NCBI RefSeq assembly: GCF_003116585.1
Contig: NZ_QEHM01000001.1
Location: 620,001-684,000, forward strand
DNA: 64,000 bases
From: Albibacillus kandeliae
Lineage (GTDB): Bacteria > Pseudomonadota > Alphaproteobacteria > Rhodobacterales > Rhodobacteraceae
Direction: 5' to 3'
In this document: positions 10,585 through 18,573 of the stretch, one piece after another
How positions within the stretch are numbered: position 1 is the first letter of the stretch
Layout: each line of letters opens with the position of its first letter
The notes under the pieces: generated by a model
The model's input: the letters and a program-made list of their open reading frames with translations, nothing else
Database searches by the model: none
Told to the model about the DNA's origin: nothing
Program-made: the position numbers and the translations under genes

Positions 10585-10632
10585 CTGAAAATTTGCGCAC
10601 AATATAAATGGGGGTTGTTTGCAAATTTTCAG
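10585..10632. repeat. Perfect 12-bp inverted repeat between nirV and the HPP/CBS gene
   Basis: CTGAAAATTTGC at 10585-10596 is exactly reverse-complemented at 10621-10632, with a 24-base loop. The right arm overlaps the start of the next gene if the TTG at 10619 is used. There is no T-run, so it is not a classic terminator. It could be an operator or an RNA hairpin covering the ribosome site. Confidence 0.7.
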
Positions 10633-11764
10633 ATCTTTCGGACCTGCGGTAGGACACGTTCAAATCAGTGAAGCTATGCGTGCCGGTCTCGGTGCGGTCG
10701 TCGGTCTGGGGCTGACAGGGCTGTTGCTACTGTCGCCGTCTATCGATTTGGAGTGGGGCCGTTACCTCGTCGCCCCGTTCGGAGCGACCTCGGTCCTTCT
10801 CTTTGCTGTTCCGAACTCGCCTCTTGCTCAACCCTGGTCAGCCGTCGTCGGCAATACCGTCGCAGCACTGGTTGCTGTTGGAGTGTGCCTGCTTGTCTCG
10901 GATCCCCTGATACGGGTGGTTGCGAGTGTCGGTTTGGCAATCAGTGTCACCATGATGTGCCGCGCCTTGCATCCACCGGCCGGTGCCGTGGCGATGACCG
11001 CTGCTCTCTCGCCGGACGCTACCGAGAGCCTTGGGTTTTGGTTCGCGATTATGCCGATCGGTTTGGGAACAGCGGCTCTGGTCGCTGTCGCGATGTGCTT
11101 TGCACGTCTGACCGGCCGACGTTATCCCTTCCGCCAGTTTGACGAACCGGGTCCGCAAGGCACCGAAGGCACCTCTCCGATCGAACGCCTCGGCCTTACA
11201 GAGAGTGAACTGAGTTCTATTCTCGAACGATACAGACAGTCATTTAACCTGGGGGTCGAGGATCTGGCCCGTTTGATCGGTGCGGCCGAGATCCAGGCGG
11301 CTACTCACGAAACCGGACCACTTACCGCAGCCCAGATTATGTCCACGGACCTTGTTACGGTCGCCCCGGATACGGAACTTGTGGAAGTTGCGAATCTTTT
11401 TCGACGTCACAAGTTCACCTCACTCCCGGTGATTGACCAGAGCGGTAAGTTTTTGGGCGTAATCTTTCAGATCCACTTGATAGGGAAAGCACGGGAGGAC
11501 GCGCTGCGTCTGAATCGAGGGTTCGTGTCGGCATTTAGGCGGTTGCTGGATAGCCGGAGAGACCGACCTGTCCAGGCTAAGGACATTATGAGCGTCGCCG
11601 GACCTCGTGCCACGACCAATACTCCGATCAGTGCTCTGCTCCCAATGATGGCTGATGGTGATGTCGATGCAGTGCCGGTTATAGAACGCGGCGCGATCAC
11701 GGGCATCGTTACGCGAACGGATTTGATTGCTGCGCTTGCGAGAAGCGTCGTAAGGAAGATGTAG
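10619..11764 (+). CDS. HPP-family membrane protein with C-terminal CBS pair
   Basis: Integral membrane protein of the HPP family, which has been linked to nitrite transport in other organisms, fused to a regulatory CBS pair. Residues about 1-180 hold four to five helices with the HPP signature ALHPPAGAVAMTAALS. Residues about 235-380 hold two CBS motifs (AAQIMSTDLVTVAPDTEL and AKDIMSVAGPRATTNTPIS), each ending in a hydrophobic strand pair. The TTG at 10619 follows GGGGG at a suitable spacing and gives the family's usual N-terminal leader. The ATG at 10676 is an alternative. The context suggests nitrite or nitrate handling, but this is inference. Confidence 0.85.
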   Translation: MQIFRSFGPAVGHVQISEAMRAGLGAVVGLGLTGLLLLSPSIDLEWGRYLVAPFGATSVLLFAVPNSPLAQPWSAVVGNTVAALVAVGVCLLVSDPLIRVVASVGLAISVTMMCRALHPPAGAVAMTAALSPDATESLGFWFAIMPIGLGTAALVAVAMCFARLTGRRYPFRQFDEPGPQGTEGTSPIERLGLTESELSSILERYRQSFNLGVEDLARLIGAAEIQAATHETGPLTAAQIMSTDLVTVAPDTELVEVANLFRRHKFTSLPVIDQSGKFLGVIFQIHLIGKAREDALRLNRGFVSAFRRLLDSRRDRPVQAKDIMSVAGPRATTNTPISALLPMMADGDVDAVPVIERGAITGIVTRTDLIAALARSVVRKM

Positions 11765-11926
11765 AAAAGCGCGGTTGCTGTTCGATCACACCGGGGTTCG
11801 GGCATGGCTTTGGTAGTTGTCTGTTCCCCAAGAGTCCCCATTCGGCGCTTCGAGTTCACCCTGTCGTCGTGGATTTTTTGGTGTTCGAACAGTATCGCTT
11901 TCACCGGCAGTGCATATCGAACTGGT

Positions 11927-13135
11927 CTACATGACTCGCCGTTCCTCGATCGGTGGCAAGAACCAGACAGCAAGCCCCGCCAAAGGCAGAAAGGCGCAGA
12001 GTCGATAGACCGCCTCGACTCCGTAGCTGTCCGCCATTACGCCAAGGAGTGCCGCCGCGATCCCACCGAGACCGAAGTTTAGACCGTAGAACAAACCGCC
12101 GATCAGACCGATGCGGTTCGGCAGCAGGTCCATGGCATATATCAGGATTGAGGCGAAGGCGCTGGCCATAATCAGGTTGATCGCCACCGTCAGCACGCCG
12201 GTCCAGAACAGGTCGGCGTAGGGCAGGATCAGGGTCAACGGAAGGGGCCCCAGCACAGAGATCCAGATAATCTCCCGCCGCCCGATCGCATCACCGACGA
12301 TCCCGCCGATCAGCACGCCAACCGCTGCCGCGATTAGGAATAGGAACAGCATCATCTGCGACGCGGGGATCGAAAGGCCGAACTTCTCGATCAGGTAGAA
12401 GGTGTAGAAGGATCGGAAGCTCTCGCCATAGGTGTTCTTGGTGAACATGAGGAAGGTGAGCACGCTCAATCCCAAAGCGATCGTTGCTGCGCTATGCTCG
12501 GGGGACGGGGTGTCGGCTCGGCGGCGGGCGGAGCGTTCCGTAAACTCTGAGCGGATCCGATGCTGTTGGCTCCCGATCCAGGTCAGCAACGCCATCGCGA
12601 GAAGCGCGAGCACTGCGAACCAGGCCAGGCTCGGCTGGCCCCAAGGCACGATGATCAGCGCAGCAAGGACAGGACCGAGAGCGCCACCCGCCTGTCCGCC
12701 CACTTGGAATATCCCCTGTGCAAGTCCCTGTCGGTCGCCTGCCGCGTAGCGTGCCATGCGCGTTGCCTCAGGATGAAAAATCGAGGAGCCGATGCCAATC
12801 AGCGCCACCGCGACGAGGATCCCACCATAACTTGCGGCGAAGGCCAGGCACCCCAATCCAGTCAAGGTGAAGGCCATGCCAACCACGGGTGAATACGGCG
12901 CTGGATAGCGGTCCGTCACCATACCCATCACTGGTTGCAGCAGCGATCCGGCGATCTGGAATGTTAATGTGATGAGTCCGATCTGCACGAAGTCGAGCCC
13001 GTATGCCTCCTTCAGGATGGGATAGGCTGCGGGTATGAGCGACTGCATCAGGTCGTTCAAAAGATGTGTCGCGCCGAGGGCGGCAAGCACGACGACGTAG
13101 GTCCGGGCAGGCATGGTGGTGGTCAATTCAGTCAC
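11927..13135 (-). CDS. Major facilitator transporter, FSR (fosmidomycin-resistance-like) type
   Basis: A 402-residue twelve-helix MFS protein starting at GTG (13135). It shows GATHLLNDLMQSLIPAAYPILKEAYGLDF at the N-terminus (core HLLNDLMQSLIP) and the QPVMGMVTDRYPAPYSP loop, both characteristic of the Fsr subfamily rather than of NarK nitrate/nitrite porters. Its substrate is unknown. It lies downstream of hemN on the same strand, 275 bases away, inside the denitrification cluster, so export of a denitrification intermediate or toxic compound is possible but not shown. Confidence 0.85.
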   Translation of the reverse strand: MTELTTTMPARTYVVVLAALGATHLLNDLMQSLIPAAYPILKEAYGLDFVQIGLITLTFQIAGSLLQPVMGMVTDRYPAPYSPVVGMAFTLTGLGCLAFAASYGGILVAVALIGIGSSIFHPEATRMARYAAGDRQGLAQGIFQVGGQAGGALGPVLAALIIVPWGQPSLAWFAVLALLAMALLTWIGSQQHRIRSEFTERSARRRADTPSPEHSAATIALGLSVLTFLMFTKNTYGESFRSFYTFYLIEKFGLSIPASQMMLFLFLIAAAVGVLIGGIVGDAIGRREIIWISVLGPLPLTLILPYADLFWTGVLTVAINLIMASAFASILIYAMDLLPNRIGLIGGLFYGLNFGLGGIAAALLGVMADSYGVEAVYRLCAFLPLAGLAVWFLPPIEERRVM

Positions 13136-13410
13136 TTCTGGCTCGTTTCGGCGAATTATGCCTCCAACTGCCGAAGCTACAAGTATGATGAGGAAGAGTT
13201 AGAACCCTCTAAGAGGCGCGGCGTGGATATCGTCGGCGCTTTATACGCGTGGGGCGGTTCGCTGCTGCCATCGGCAGCGAGCTGCCGACAGCCCTGCCAA
13301 ATGCGGTGAATAAAGGCAGTTGGCCCCGTTCGCCATTGGTTTGTGCAATCTCCAAGTTGTTGGAGACCCGTCGAGAAATCCAGCGCTTCCGGCACTCGTG
13401 GAGCATCCGT

Positions 13411-14766
13411 TCATGAGGCCTGACTATATTTGACGCCGTCCGGGACATAAGCGTCGAACCAGCTTGCGATGATGCGCGTGAGTGGCCTGCCCGCATGGGA
13501 AATGTCGAGATAGTTTTCCGAAAGCTGCACGTAGTCGCGATACCGGGTTGCCACCTGCGCAATAATTGGATCGACCAGGTTTGACGTGTCGCCGAACATC
13601 TGACGAAGTGCAGGTCGGTTGAGGCAGAAATCGCACATCAGCATCTCGATGACGCGAGCCCTGAGTAGGTCGTCCTCTGTCATTTCGTGACCGCGCGACC
13701 CTGCCAACGTCCCGCTCTCAATGCGCTGGATGTAAGCGGCGGTGGCCGGCGCGTTCTGGATGTAGCACGCGGGAAGGCGCGAGATAGAGGAGGCTCCGAG
13801 GCCGATCAGCGTCGGGTAGATGTCGTCGGTATAACCCTGAAAGTTGCGCCGCAGGTGGCCGGAACGTGCTGCTTCGGCGAGCGAGTCACTCGACCGGGCG
13901 AAGTGGTCAATTCCGATCGCTTCGAAGCCCGCGCCCATGAACCGCTTTGCGGCGAGGGTCGCAAGTTCGTATCGCTCGACCTCCTTCGGCAGGGCGTCGC
14001 TGTCGATCAGTTGCTGGCGTTTGGACACCCATGGGACATGGGCATAGCCAAAGATAGCCAGTCGATCCGGCGCCAGCTCGAGCACCTTTGAGACAGTGTG
14101 GTCCAGCCGGGCCATGTTCTGGTGGGGGAGGCCATAGACGAGGTCCGCGTTTAGCGATTGAATGCCCGCCGCGCGCAAGTTTTCGACGCAGGCCTTCGTG
14201 ATATCGAAGGGCTGTATGCGACCGATGGCCTCCTGCACCTTGGGGTCGAAGTCCTGGATGCCGATGCTTGCACGGTTCATGCCCTCTTCGGCGAGCGCCG
14301 CGATCTTGTCTGGGTCGACCATGGTTGGGTCGATTTCGACCGAGAATTCGTGATCCGCTGTCGGGGGAATGATCGCACGGACCGCGCGCGCAAGGCGGTG
14401 GATGAGATGCGGTGGCAGGATCGTCGGCGTGCCGCCTCCCCAGTGCATCCGTCCCATTCTCAACCCTTCAGGAAGGATTTCCTTCAGAAGCGCAAGTTCC
14501 TGTTCCAGCGTGCCTATGTAGCTTTCGACCGGGGATAGTGTCTTGGTGCCCTGCGTGCGGCAGGCGCAGAACCAGCAGAGCCGCTCGCAGAAGGGTATGT
14601 GGAGGTAGACCGAGACGGGTTCGTCCGGGTTCAGCGCGGCGAGCGTTTTGACCTGGTGAGCGGCCCCTACCTCCGGCGAGAAGACTGGGGCGGTTGGATA
14701 CGAGGTGTAGCGGGGCACCCGGGCGTCGAAGAGGCCGAGGGATCTGAGGCGGTCGATCTGTTTCAT
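13411..14766 (-). CDS. hemN: Oxygen-independent coproporphyrinogen III oxidase HemN
   Basis: Radical-SAM enzyme that converts coproporphyrinogen III to protoporphyrinogen IX without oxygen, supplying haem to the anaerobic NO reductase and cytochromes. The start at 14766 gives 451 residues and the family opening RYTSYPTAPVF. The 4Fe-4S/SAM motif is C60-x3-C64-x2-C67 followed by C69. WGGGTPT, EIDP and GIDHFA motifs follow, and the C-terminal HemN domain is present. A much longer upstream reading frame runs antisense and out of frame through nnrU and is rejected. An FNR-type box sits 34 bases upstream. Confidence 0.96.
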   Translation of the reverse strand: MKQIDRLRSLGLFDARVPRYTSYPTAPVFSPEVGAAHQVKTLAALNPDEPVSVYLHIPFCERLCWFCACRTQGTKTLSPVESYIGTLEQELALLKEILPEGLRMGRMHWGGGTPTILPPHLIHRLARAVRAIIPPTADHEFSVEIDPTMVDPDKIAALAEEGMNRASIGIQDFDPKVQEAIGRIQPFDITKACVENLRAAGIQSLNADLVYGLPHQNMARLDHTVSKVLELAPDRLAIFGYAHVPWVSKRQQLIDSDALPKEVERYELATLAAKRFMGAGFEAIGIDHFARSSDSLAEAARSGHLRRNFQGYTDDIYPTLIGLGASSISRLPACYIQNAPATAAYIQRIESGTLAGSRGHEMTEDDLLRARVIEMLMCDFCLNRPALRQMFGDTSNLVDPIIAQVATRYRDYVQLSENYLDISHAGRPLTRIIASWFDAYVPDGVKYSQAS

Positions 14767-14800
14767 ACGCCCGGTATGTGCCTTTTCCGGGTTGTGAACT

Positions 14801-14814
14801 TTGCGCAGGATCAA
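14801..14814 (-). promoter_or_regulatory. FNR/DNR-type box upstream of hemN
   Basis: On the minus strand the site reads TTGATCCTGCGCAA: one half is the FNR half-site TTGAT and the other the DNR-like CGCAA, with the exact 5-4-5 spacing. It begins 34 bases before the hemN start codon, between hemN and nnrU, and suggests hemN can be induced separately from the nor operon. Confidence 0.72.
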
Positions 14815-14816
14815 GC

Positions 14817-15509
14817 TCAGGCCGGAAAGGGCGAGACACCGATCACGAGGGCGTGCAGGTGCAGCGCGGCGACCCAGAGGAAGAGCCCGAGCGCGGCGCG
14901 CATCGCCATCGGCCGGGCATTGGCTCGGAGCCATTCGGCGCGCGCCAGCGGGGTGAGAGAGAGAATCGCCGTCCGTTCGAAAAACGCGGCGGTCTGCGGC
15001 CCGAGCGCGCGCGGTGCCTTTGCGTCGAAGGCGGGGATCGCGGCCAGCGCCATGATAGTGAAGCTGCCGAATAGAATCACATGGGCGAGGTCTCCGTTTG
15101 GCACCAGATGGGCGCTGGCCCAAAGCGCCAGCGCAAGAAACAACGGGTGTCGGGAGACTGCCGCGAAACCCGGGTCGTCGGGATCGACGATGGCGTCGCG
15201 CTTGCCCCCAAGCGTGAAAGGGTTTCGCACACCGAAGCCGCAAGCGACCAGCACGGTGGCGATGGGCATCGCGATGTTGGGCACGCATCTCGTCCAAGGT
15301 GCCTGTGGCCATAGTTCGACATAGGGCGCCCGGCCCGCCGCCACGATGACCCAGACGAGCAGACCGATGGACAATAGCCCGTAGGCGGAGAAATACACGC
15401 GCCGCCCGACCGCGCCGATCAGCCCGTCGCGCAAGCCGCCGATGCGCGGCAGGAAGTGGCTGGCGACGAAGATCGCCAGTGCGAGCGTGTATTCCGTCCA
15501 TCCGGTCAT
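14817..15509 (-). CDS. nnrU: NnrU family membrane protein
   Basis: NnrU proteins are membrane proteins coregulated with NO reductase and needed for NO metabolism in Rhodobacter; their activity is unknown. The product is 230 residues with about six hydrophobic helices. It shares the family's isoprenylcysteine-methyltransferase-like core, including NPFTLGGKRDAI and SRHPLFLALALWASAHLVPNGD (core SRHPLFLALALWA). The ATG at 15509 overlaps the stop of the preceding small gene in ATGA, which fixes the start and places it in the nor operon. Confidence 0.9.
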   Translation of the reverse strand: MTGWTEYTLALAIFVASHFLPRIGGLRDGLIGAVGRRVYFSAYGLLSIGLLVWVIVAAGRAPYVELWPQAPWTRCVPNIAMPIATVLVACGFGVRNPFTLGGKRDAIVDPDDPGFAAVSRHPLFLALALWASAHLVPNGDLAHVILFGSFTIMALAAIPAFDAKAPRALGPQTAAFFERTAILSLTPLARAEWLRANARPMAMRAALGLFLWVAALHLHALVIGVSPFPA

Positions 15510-15724
15510 CAGCTTTCGGCCTTCTCCATCAGTCGCATGATGTGACAGGCAAAGGCGTAAGTCGCGGGAAGACCGATGACCAGCCCCCCAGCGGCGGACT
15601 GCCAGGGCGTCAGCACGGGCCAGCCCATCCATGACCCTATCAGCGAGGCGAAGAAGAGGTTCACCCCCATGGCCCCTGCGCCAAACGGATAGAGCGCCGC
15701 GAAGAGCTTCAGGGAGGGTCTCAT
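15509..15724 (-). CDS. Small two-helix membrane protein in the nor operon
   Basis: A 71-residue protein with two hydrophobic segments (around residues 10-33 and 42-62) and a short charged tail (MRLMEKAES). Both ends overlap neighbours by ATGA, so it is translated as part of norCBQD-nnrU. The position matches the small membrane genes (norF/nnrT-like) found beside norD in related denitrifiers, but I cannot assign it to one family with certainty. A role in NO-reductase assembly or stability is inference from context. Confidence 0.72.
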   Translation of the reverse strand: MRPSLKLFAALYPFGAGAMGVNLFFASLIGSWMGWPVLTPWQSAAGGLVIGLPATYAFACHIMRLMEKAES

Positions 15725-15894
15725 CGGCGGCTCACCAGCATCTGCACGGCGACAAGTGACAGGACCAGCGCGACGGAGCCGACGAAAAACCAGAACTCCG
15801 CCGTTTCGGTCTGGGGCTGGGGGATGGGGCGGTCATAGGCCTCCGCCAGCGCGGTGGTGGGCAGAAGCAGGGCAATGGTGAGGATGCGTTTCAT
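15721..15894 (-). CDS. Very short (57-residue) single-pass membrane protein between norD and the 71-residue gene
   Basis: The ATG at 15894, one base after the norD stop, opens a 57-residue frame ending at 15721. It has a signal-like start (MKRILTIALLLPTTALAEAY), a proline-rich linker (RPIPQPQ), then one hydrophobic helix (FWFFVGSVALVLSLVAVQML) and an Arg-Arg end. Its stop overlaps the next start in ATGA. The tight packing on both sides argues strongly that it is a real gene. The layout of signal, short periplasmic part and one anchor suggests a small subunit or assembly factor for NO reductase. The family is not recognised. Confidence 0.7.
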   Translation of the reverse strand: MKRILTIALLLPTTALAEAYDRPIPQPQTETAEFWFFVGSVALVLSLVAVQMLVSRR

Positions 15895-15895
15895 C

Positions 15896-17770
15896 TCAGC
15901 TCTCCATGGTCAGGGTTTGATATATCTCGGGCAGGGCCCGAGGCAGGCGTTCGGGATGCGGCAGCAGGGTAAATCCGGCGCGACCGAAGATACGTGCGAA
16001 CCAGTCCTGCCCGTCCTGATCGACGATGACGCCATGCACGGCCTGGCCGAGGGCGCGGGCCTCGCGGACGGCCATGCGGCTGTCCTCGATCCCGTGCTGG
16101 CCCTCGTAGTGATCGAGGTCGTTGGGTTTGCCGTCGGTCAGCACCAGCAGCAGGCGGCGGGTCGCGCCTTCTTCTGCCAGCTGGGCCGAGACATGGCGGA
16201 TCGCGGCACCGAGTCGGGTGTAGTGGCCGGGCGCAAGGCCGCCGATCCTGGCGGTGACCTCGCCGGACATTGGTTCCTCGAAGGTCTTGGCGCGATGCAG
16301 GAAGACACGGTCGCGGCGTAGGGACGAAAAGCCCCAGATGCCAAGCCGATCGCCGGCGGTGTCGATGCCTTCGGCGAGCGAAGAAAGTGCCTCCCGTGCG
16401 ACCTCGATAACCGAGGTATCGCCGATCGCGGCCTCGGTCGAGCGCGAGCAGTCAATCAGAATGGCGACGCTCAGGTCGCGGGCCGTGGGACGTCCAGCCT
16501 GCCAGACCCGGTCGGACCCTTCCTGCCCGCAGGCGATATCCGTGCGGGAGGTGACAAGCGCGTCGAGGTCGAGATCCTCTCCGTCGATCTGGCGGGGCAG
16601 GACGACGCGGCGCGGGTGCAGAGGCGCGAACTGGCGTTTGACCCGGGCGACGAGGCGCGGGTTTGGGGCGTATTCTGCGCGGGGTTTCGCAGGCGCCTCC
16701 AGCACGCGTGTATGGCCGGGCATGTAGTCGCCGGTGCGGCGGTTCCACTCGGGGTAGGTGAATTTGTCCGCCAGCATCTCGTGATCGGTGTCCTGCGGCG
16801 AGAGGTCCAGCGACAGGCGCAGCAGGGTCGCGGCGCGCTTCATATTCTCCGAGAATGTCAGGTGGTCCTGATCCTCTGCCGCCTTGGCGGCATTGTCCTG
16901 ATCGTCGTCATCGACCATGCGGTTGATGTTCAGGCTTTCGGCCCATGACATGATCGTCTCGAACCGATGGATGATGAACCCGTCGTTGCGGTTGGCCTGA
17001 TCTCGGTCTTCGCGTTTCGCCTCTTTCCGGCTGGGCAGGGCGAAGGCGGGGGTCTGATCGGGTTCCTCCGCTGTATCCGCCGCGCCCTTGCCGGTGGTGC
17101 GCGGCAGGAACCGCAGCCAGATCGGCACCGGGGCATAACTGCGGTAGCCGCGCGGGGCGGGGGTGCCGATTTCTTCGATACCGCCGCGCTGGCAGCCGAT
17201 CTGGTCGAGGATCATCAGCTCGACCGAGGCCTCGTGCCGGGGCAGGGCCGAGCGTTTGCGTAAGGCGCAGGTCTCAACGCAGAGAACCCGGTAATCTCCC
17301 TGAATACCGGGGCAGGCGCGGAAGGCGCGGTCCATTGCGGTCTCATTCGCCGCGATCTGGGCGAGATCGTTGCGGTAAGGGTCGTCCAGCGACGCGGGCA
17401 CCTCGGCAAAGGCGGCGATGGCAGCGAGCCAGAGATAGGCCGTGCGGTTTAAGCCCGGGGTGGAAAAGCAGTCCATCACTGGGGGTAGACGCAGGCGGTC
17501 ACCGTCGAAATCTGCCACATGCACCATTTCGCGCGCGGTGCCGATCCGGCGGAAGAGACCGGGACGATGGTCAGAGGAGGCGAGTGGGGAGGCCACGATC
17601 TCTACCCCCGCCGGGCCACCGAGGGCCCGGAAGAGTGCGGCCAGGCTGGGGCGCATGGCATCGAAGCTGACGGCGCGGTCCGAGTCTGTTGTCGCCTTGC
17701 GCGTCGCCATGTCGTGCCACAGGTTGCCGACGGTTTCCTCCGGCTCCATGAGGTCGAGAACATGGATCAT
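15896..17770 (-). CDS. norD: NorD, VWA-domain NO reductase activation protein
   Basis: Cytoplasmic partner of the NorQ ATPase, needed for insertion of non-haem iron or for activation of NorCB. The 624-residue protein starts at the ATG at 17770, four bases after the norQ stop. The C-terminal third is a von Willebrand A domain with the MIDAS motif DCSRS and the later TDGKPND. The middle is acidic and low-complexity (VDDDDQDN), usual for the family. A longer in-frame start would lie inside norQ. Confidence 0.94.
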   Translation of the reverse strand: MIHVLDLMEPEETVGNLWHDMATRKATTDSDRAVSFDAMRPSLAALFRALGGPAGVEIVASPLASSDHRPGLFRRIGTAREMVHVADFDGDRLRLPPVMDCFSTPGLNRTAYLWLAAIAAFAEVPASLDDPYRNDLAQIAANETAMDRAFRACPGIQGDYRVLCVETCALRKRSALPRHEASVELMILDQIGCQRGGIEEIGTPAPRGYRSYAPVPIWLRFLPRTTGKGAADTAEEPDQTPAFALPSRKEAKREDRDQANRNDGFIIHRFETIMSWAESLNINRMVDDDDQDNAAKAAEDQDHLTFSENMKRAATLLRLSLDLSPQDTDHEMLADKFTYPEWNRRTGDYMPGHTRVLEAPAKPRAEYAPNPRLVARVKRQFAPLHPRRVVLPRQIDGEDLDLDALVTSRTDIACGQEGSDRVWQAGRPTARDLSVAILIDCSRSTEAAIGDTSVIEVAREALSSLAEGIDTAGDRLGIWGFSSLRRDRVFLHRAKTFEEPMSGEVTARIGGLAPGHYTRLGAAIRHVSAQLAEEGATRRLLLVLTDGKPNDLDHYEGQHGIEDSRMAVREARALGQAVHGVIVDQDGQDWFARIFGRAGFTLLPHPERLPRALPEIYQTLTMES

Positions 17771-17774
17771 GGCA

Positions 17775-18569
17775 TCACCCGAACACGGCGCTGGCGATAT
17801 CGCGCAGGGCCTGTTGCACATCCGGCTCATCGCTGAGCGGTTCGATGATGGCCGCCTGAAGCGCCCGGTCGACGGGCATCCCCTTGGCGATCATCGTGGC
17901 GGCATAGATCAGGAGGCGGGTCGAAACCCCTTCCTCAAGGTCCATGCCCGAGAGGTTGCGGATACCGCCCGCCAGTCGGACCAAGGCCTTCGCCCGGCCC
18001 TCGTCCAGCCCGCTTTCGCGCATGACCACTGGCACCTCGACCTCCGGTGTCGGGAAATCGAACCCGACGGAGACGAAGCGCTGCCGGGTCGAGGGCTTTA
18101 GCTTCTTCAGGATGTTCTGGTAGCCCGGATTGTAGCTGGCGACGAGCATGAAGCTGTCAGGCGCCACCAGTTCCTCGCCCGTCTTGTCGATGACGAGCCG
18201 GCGGCGGTCATCGGTCAGAGGGTGAAGGACGACGGTGACATCCTTGCGGGCCTCCACCACCTCGTCGAGGTAGCAGATGCCGCCTTCGCGCACCGCGCGG
18301 GTGAGCGGCCCGTCGACCCAGACGGTTTCGCCGCCCTTCAGCAGGTAGCGCCCGATCAGGTCGGCGGCCGAGAGGTCGTCGTGGCACGCGACGGTGTGCA
18401 GCGGCAGGTCCAGACGCGCCGCCATGTGTTCGACAAAGCGCGTCTTGCCGCAGCCGGTCGGCCCCTTCAGAAGAAGGGGCAGAGCGTTGGCATGGGCCGT
18501 TTCGAACACCGCGCACTCATCGGCGACGGGCTGGTAGAACGGCAGGTCGGCTGTGTTGAGGTCTTTCAT
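17775..18569 (-). CDS. norQ: NorQ, MoxR-type AAA+ ATPase for NO reductase activation
   Basis: AAA+ chaperone that acts with NorD on NorB. It has 264 residues, with Walker A GPTGCGKT at 36-43, Walker B GICYLDEVVEA, sensor 1 LVASYNPGYQN, and the arginine-finger region PSTRQRFVSV. Length is typical for NorQ/CbbQ. It lies four bases after norB and four before norD, in the norCBQD operon. Confidence 0.96.
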   Translation of the reverse strand: MKDLNTADLPFYQPVADECAVFETAHANALPLLLKGPTGCGKTRFVEHMAARLDLPLHTVACHDDLSAADLIGRYLLKGGETVWVDGPLTRAVREGGICYLDEVVEARKDVTVVLHPLTDDRRRLVIDKTGEELVAPDSFMLVASYNPGYQNILKKLKPSTRQRFVSVGFDFPTPEVEVPVVMRESGLDEGRAKALVRLAGGIRNLSGMDLEEGVSTRLLIYAATMIAKGMPVDRALQAAIIEPLSDEPDVQQALRDIASAVFG

Positions 18570-18573
18570 CGGA

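Noticed and set aside
13349-13366. Terminator after hemN (hairpin TCTCCAA-GTTG-TTGGAGA)
   Set aside because: The stem is only seven pairs and no T-run follows on either strand.
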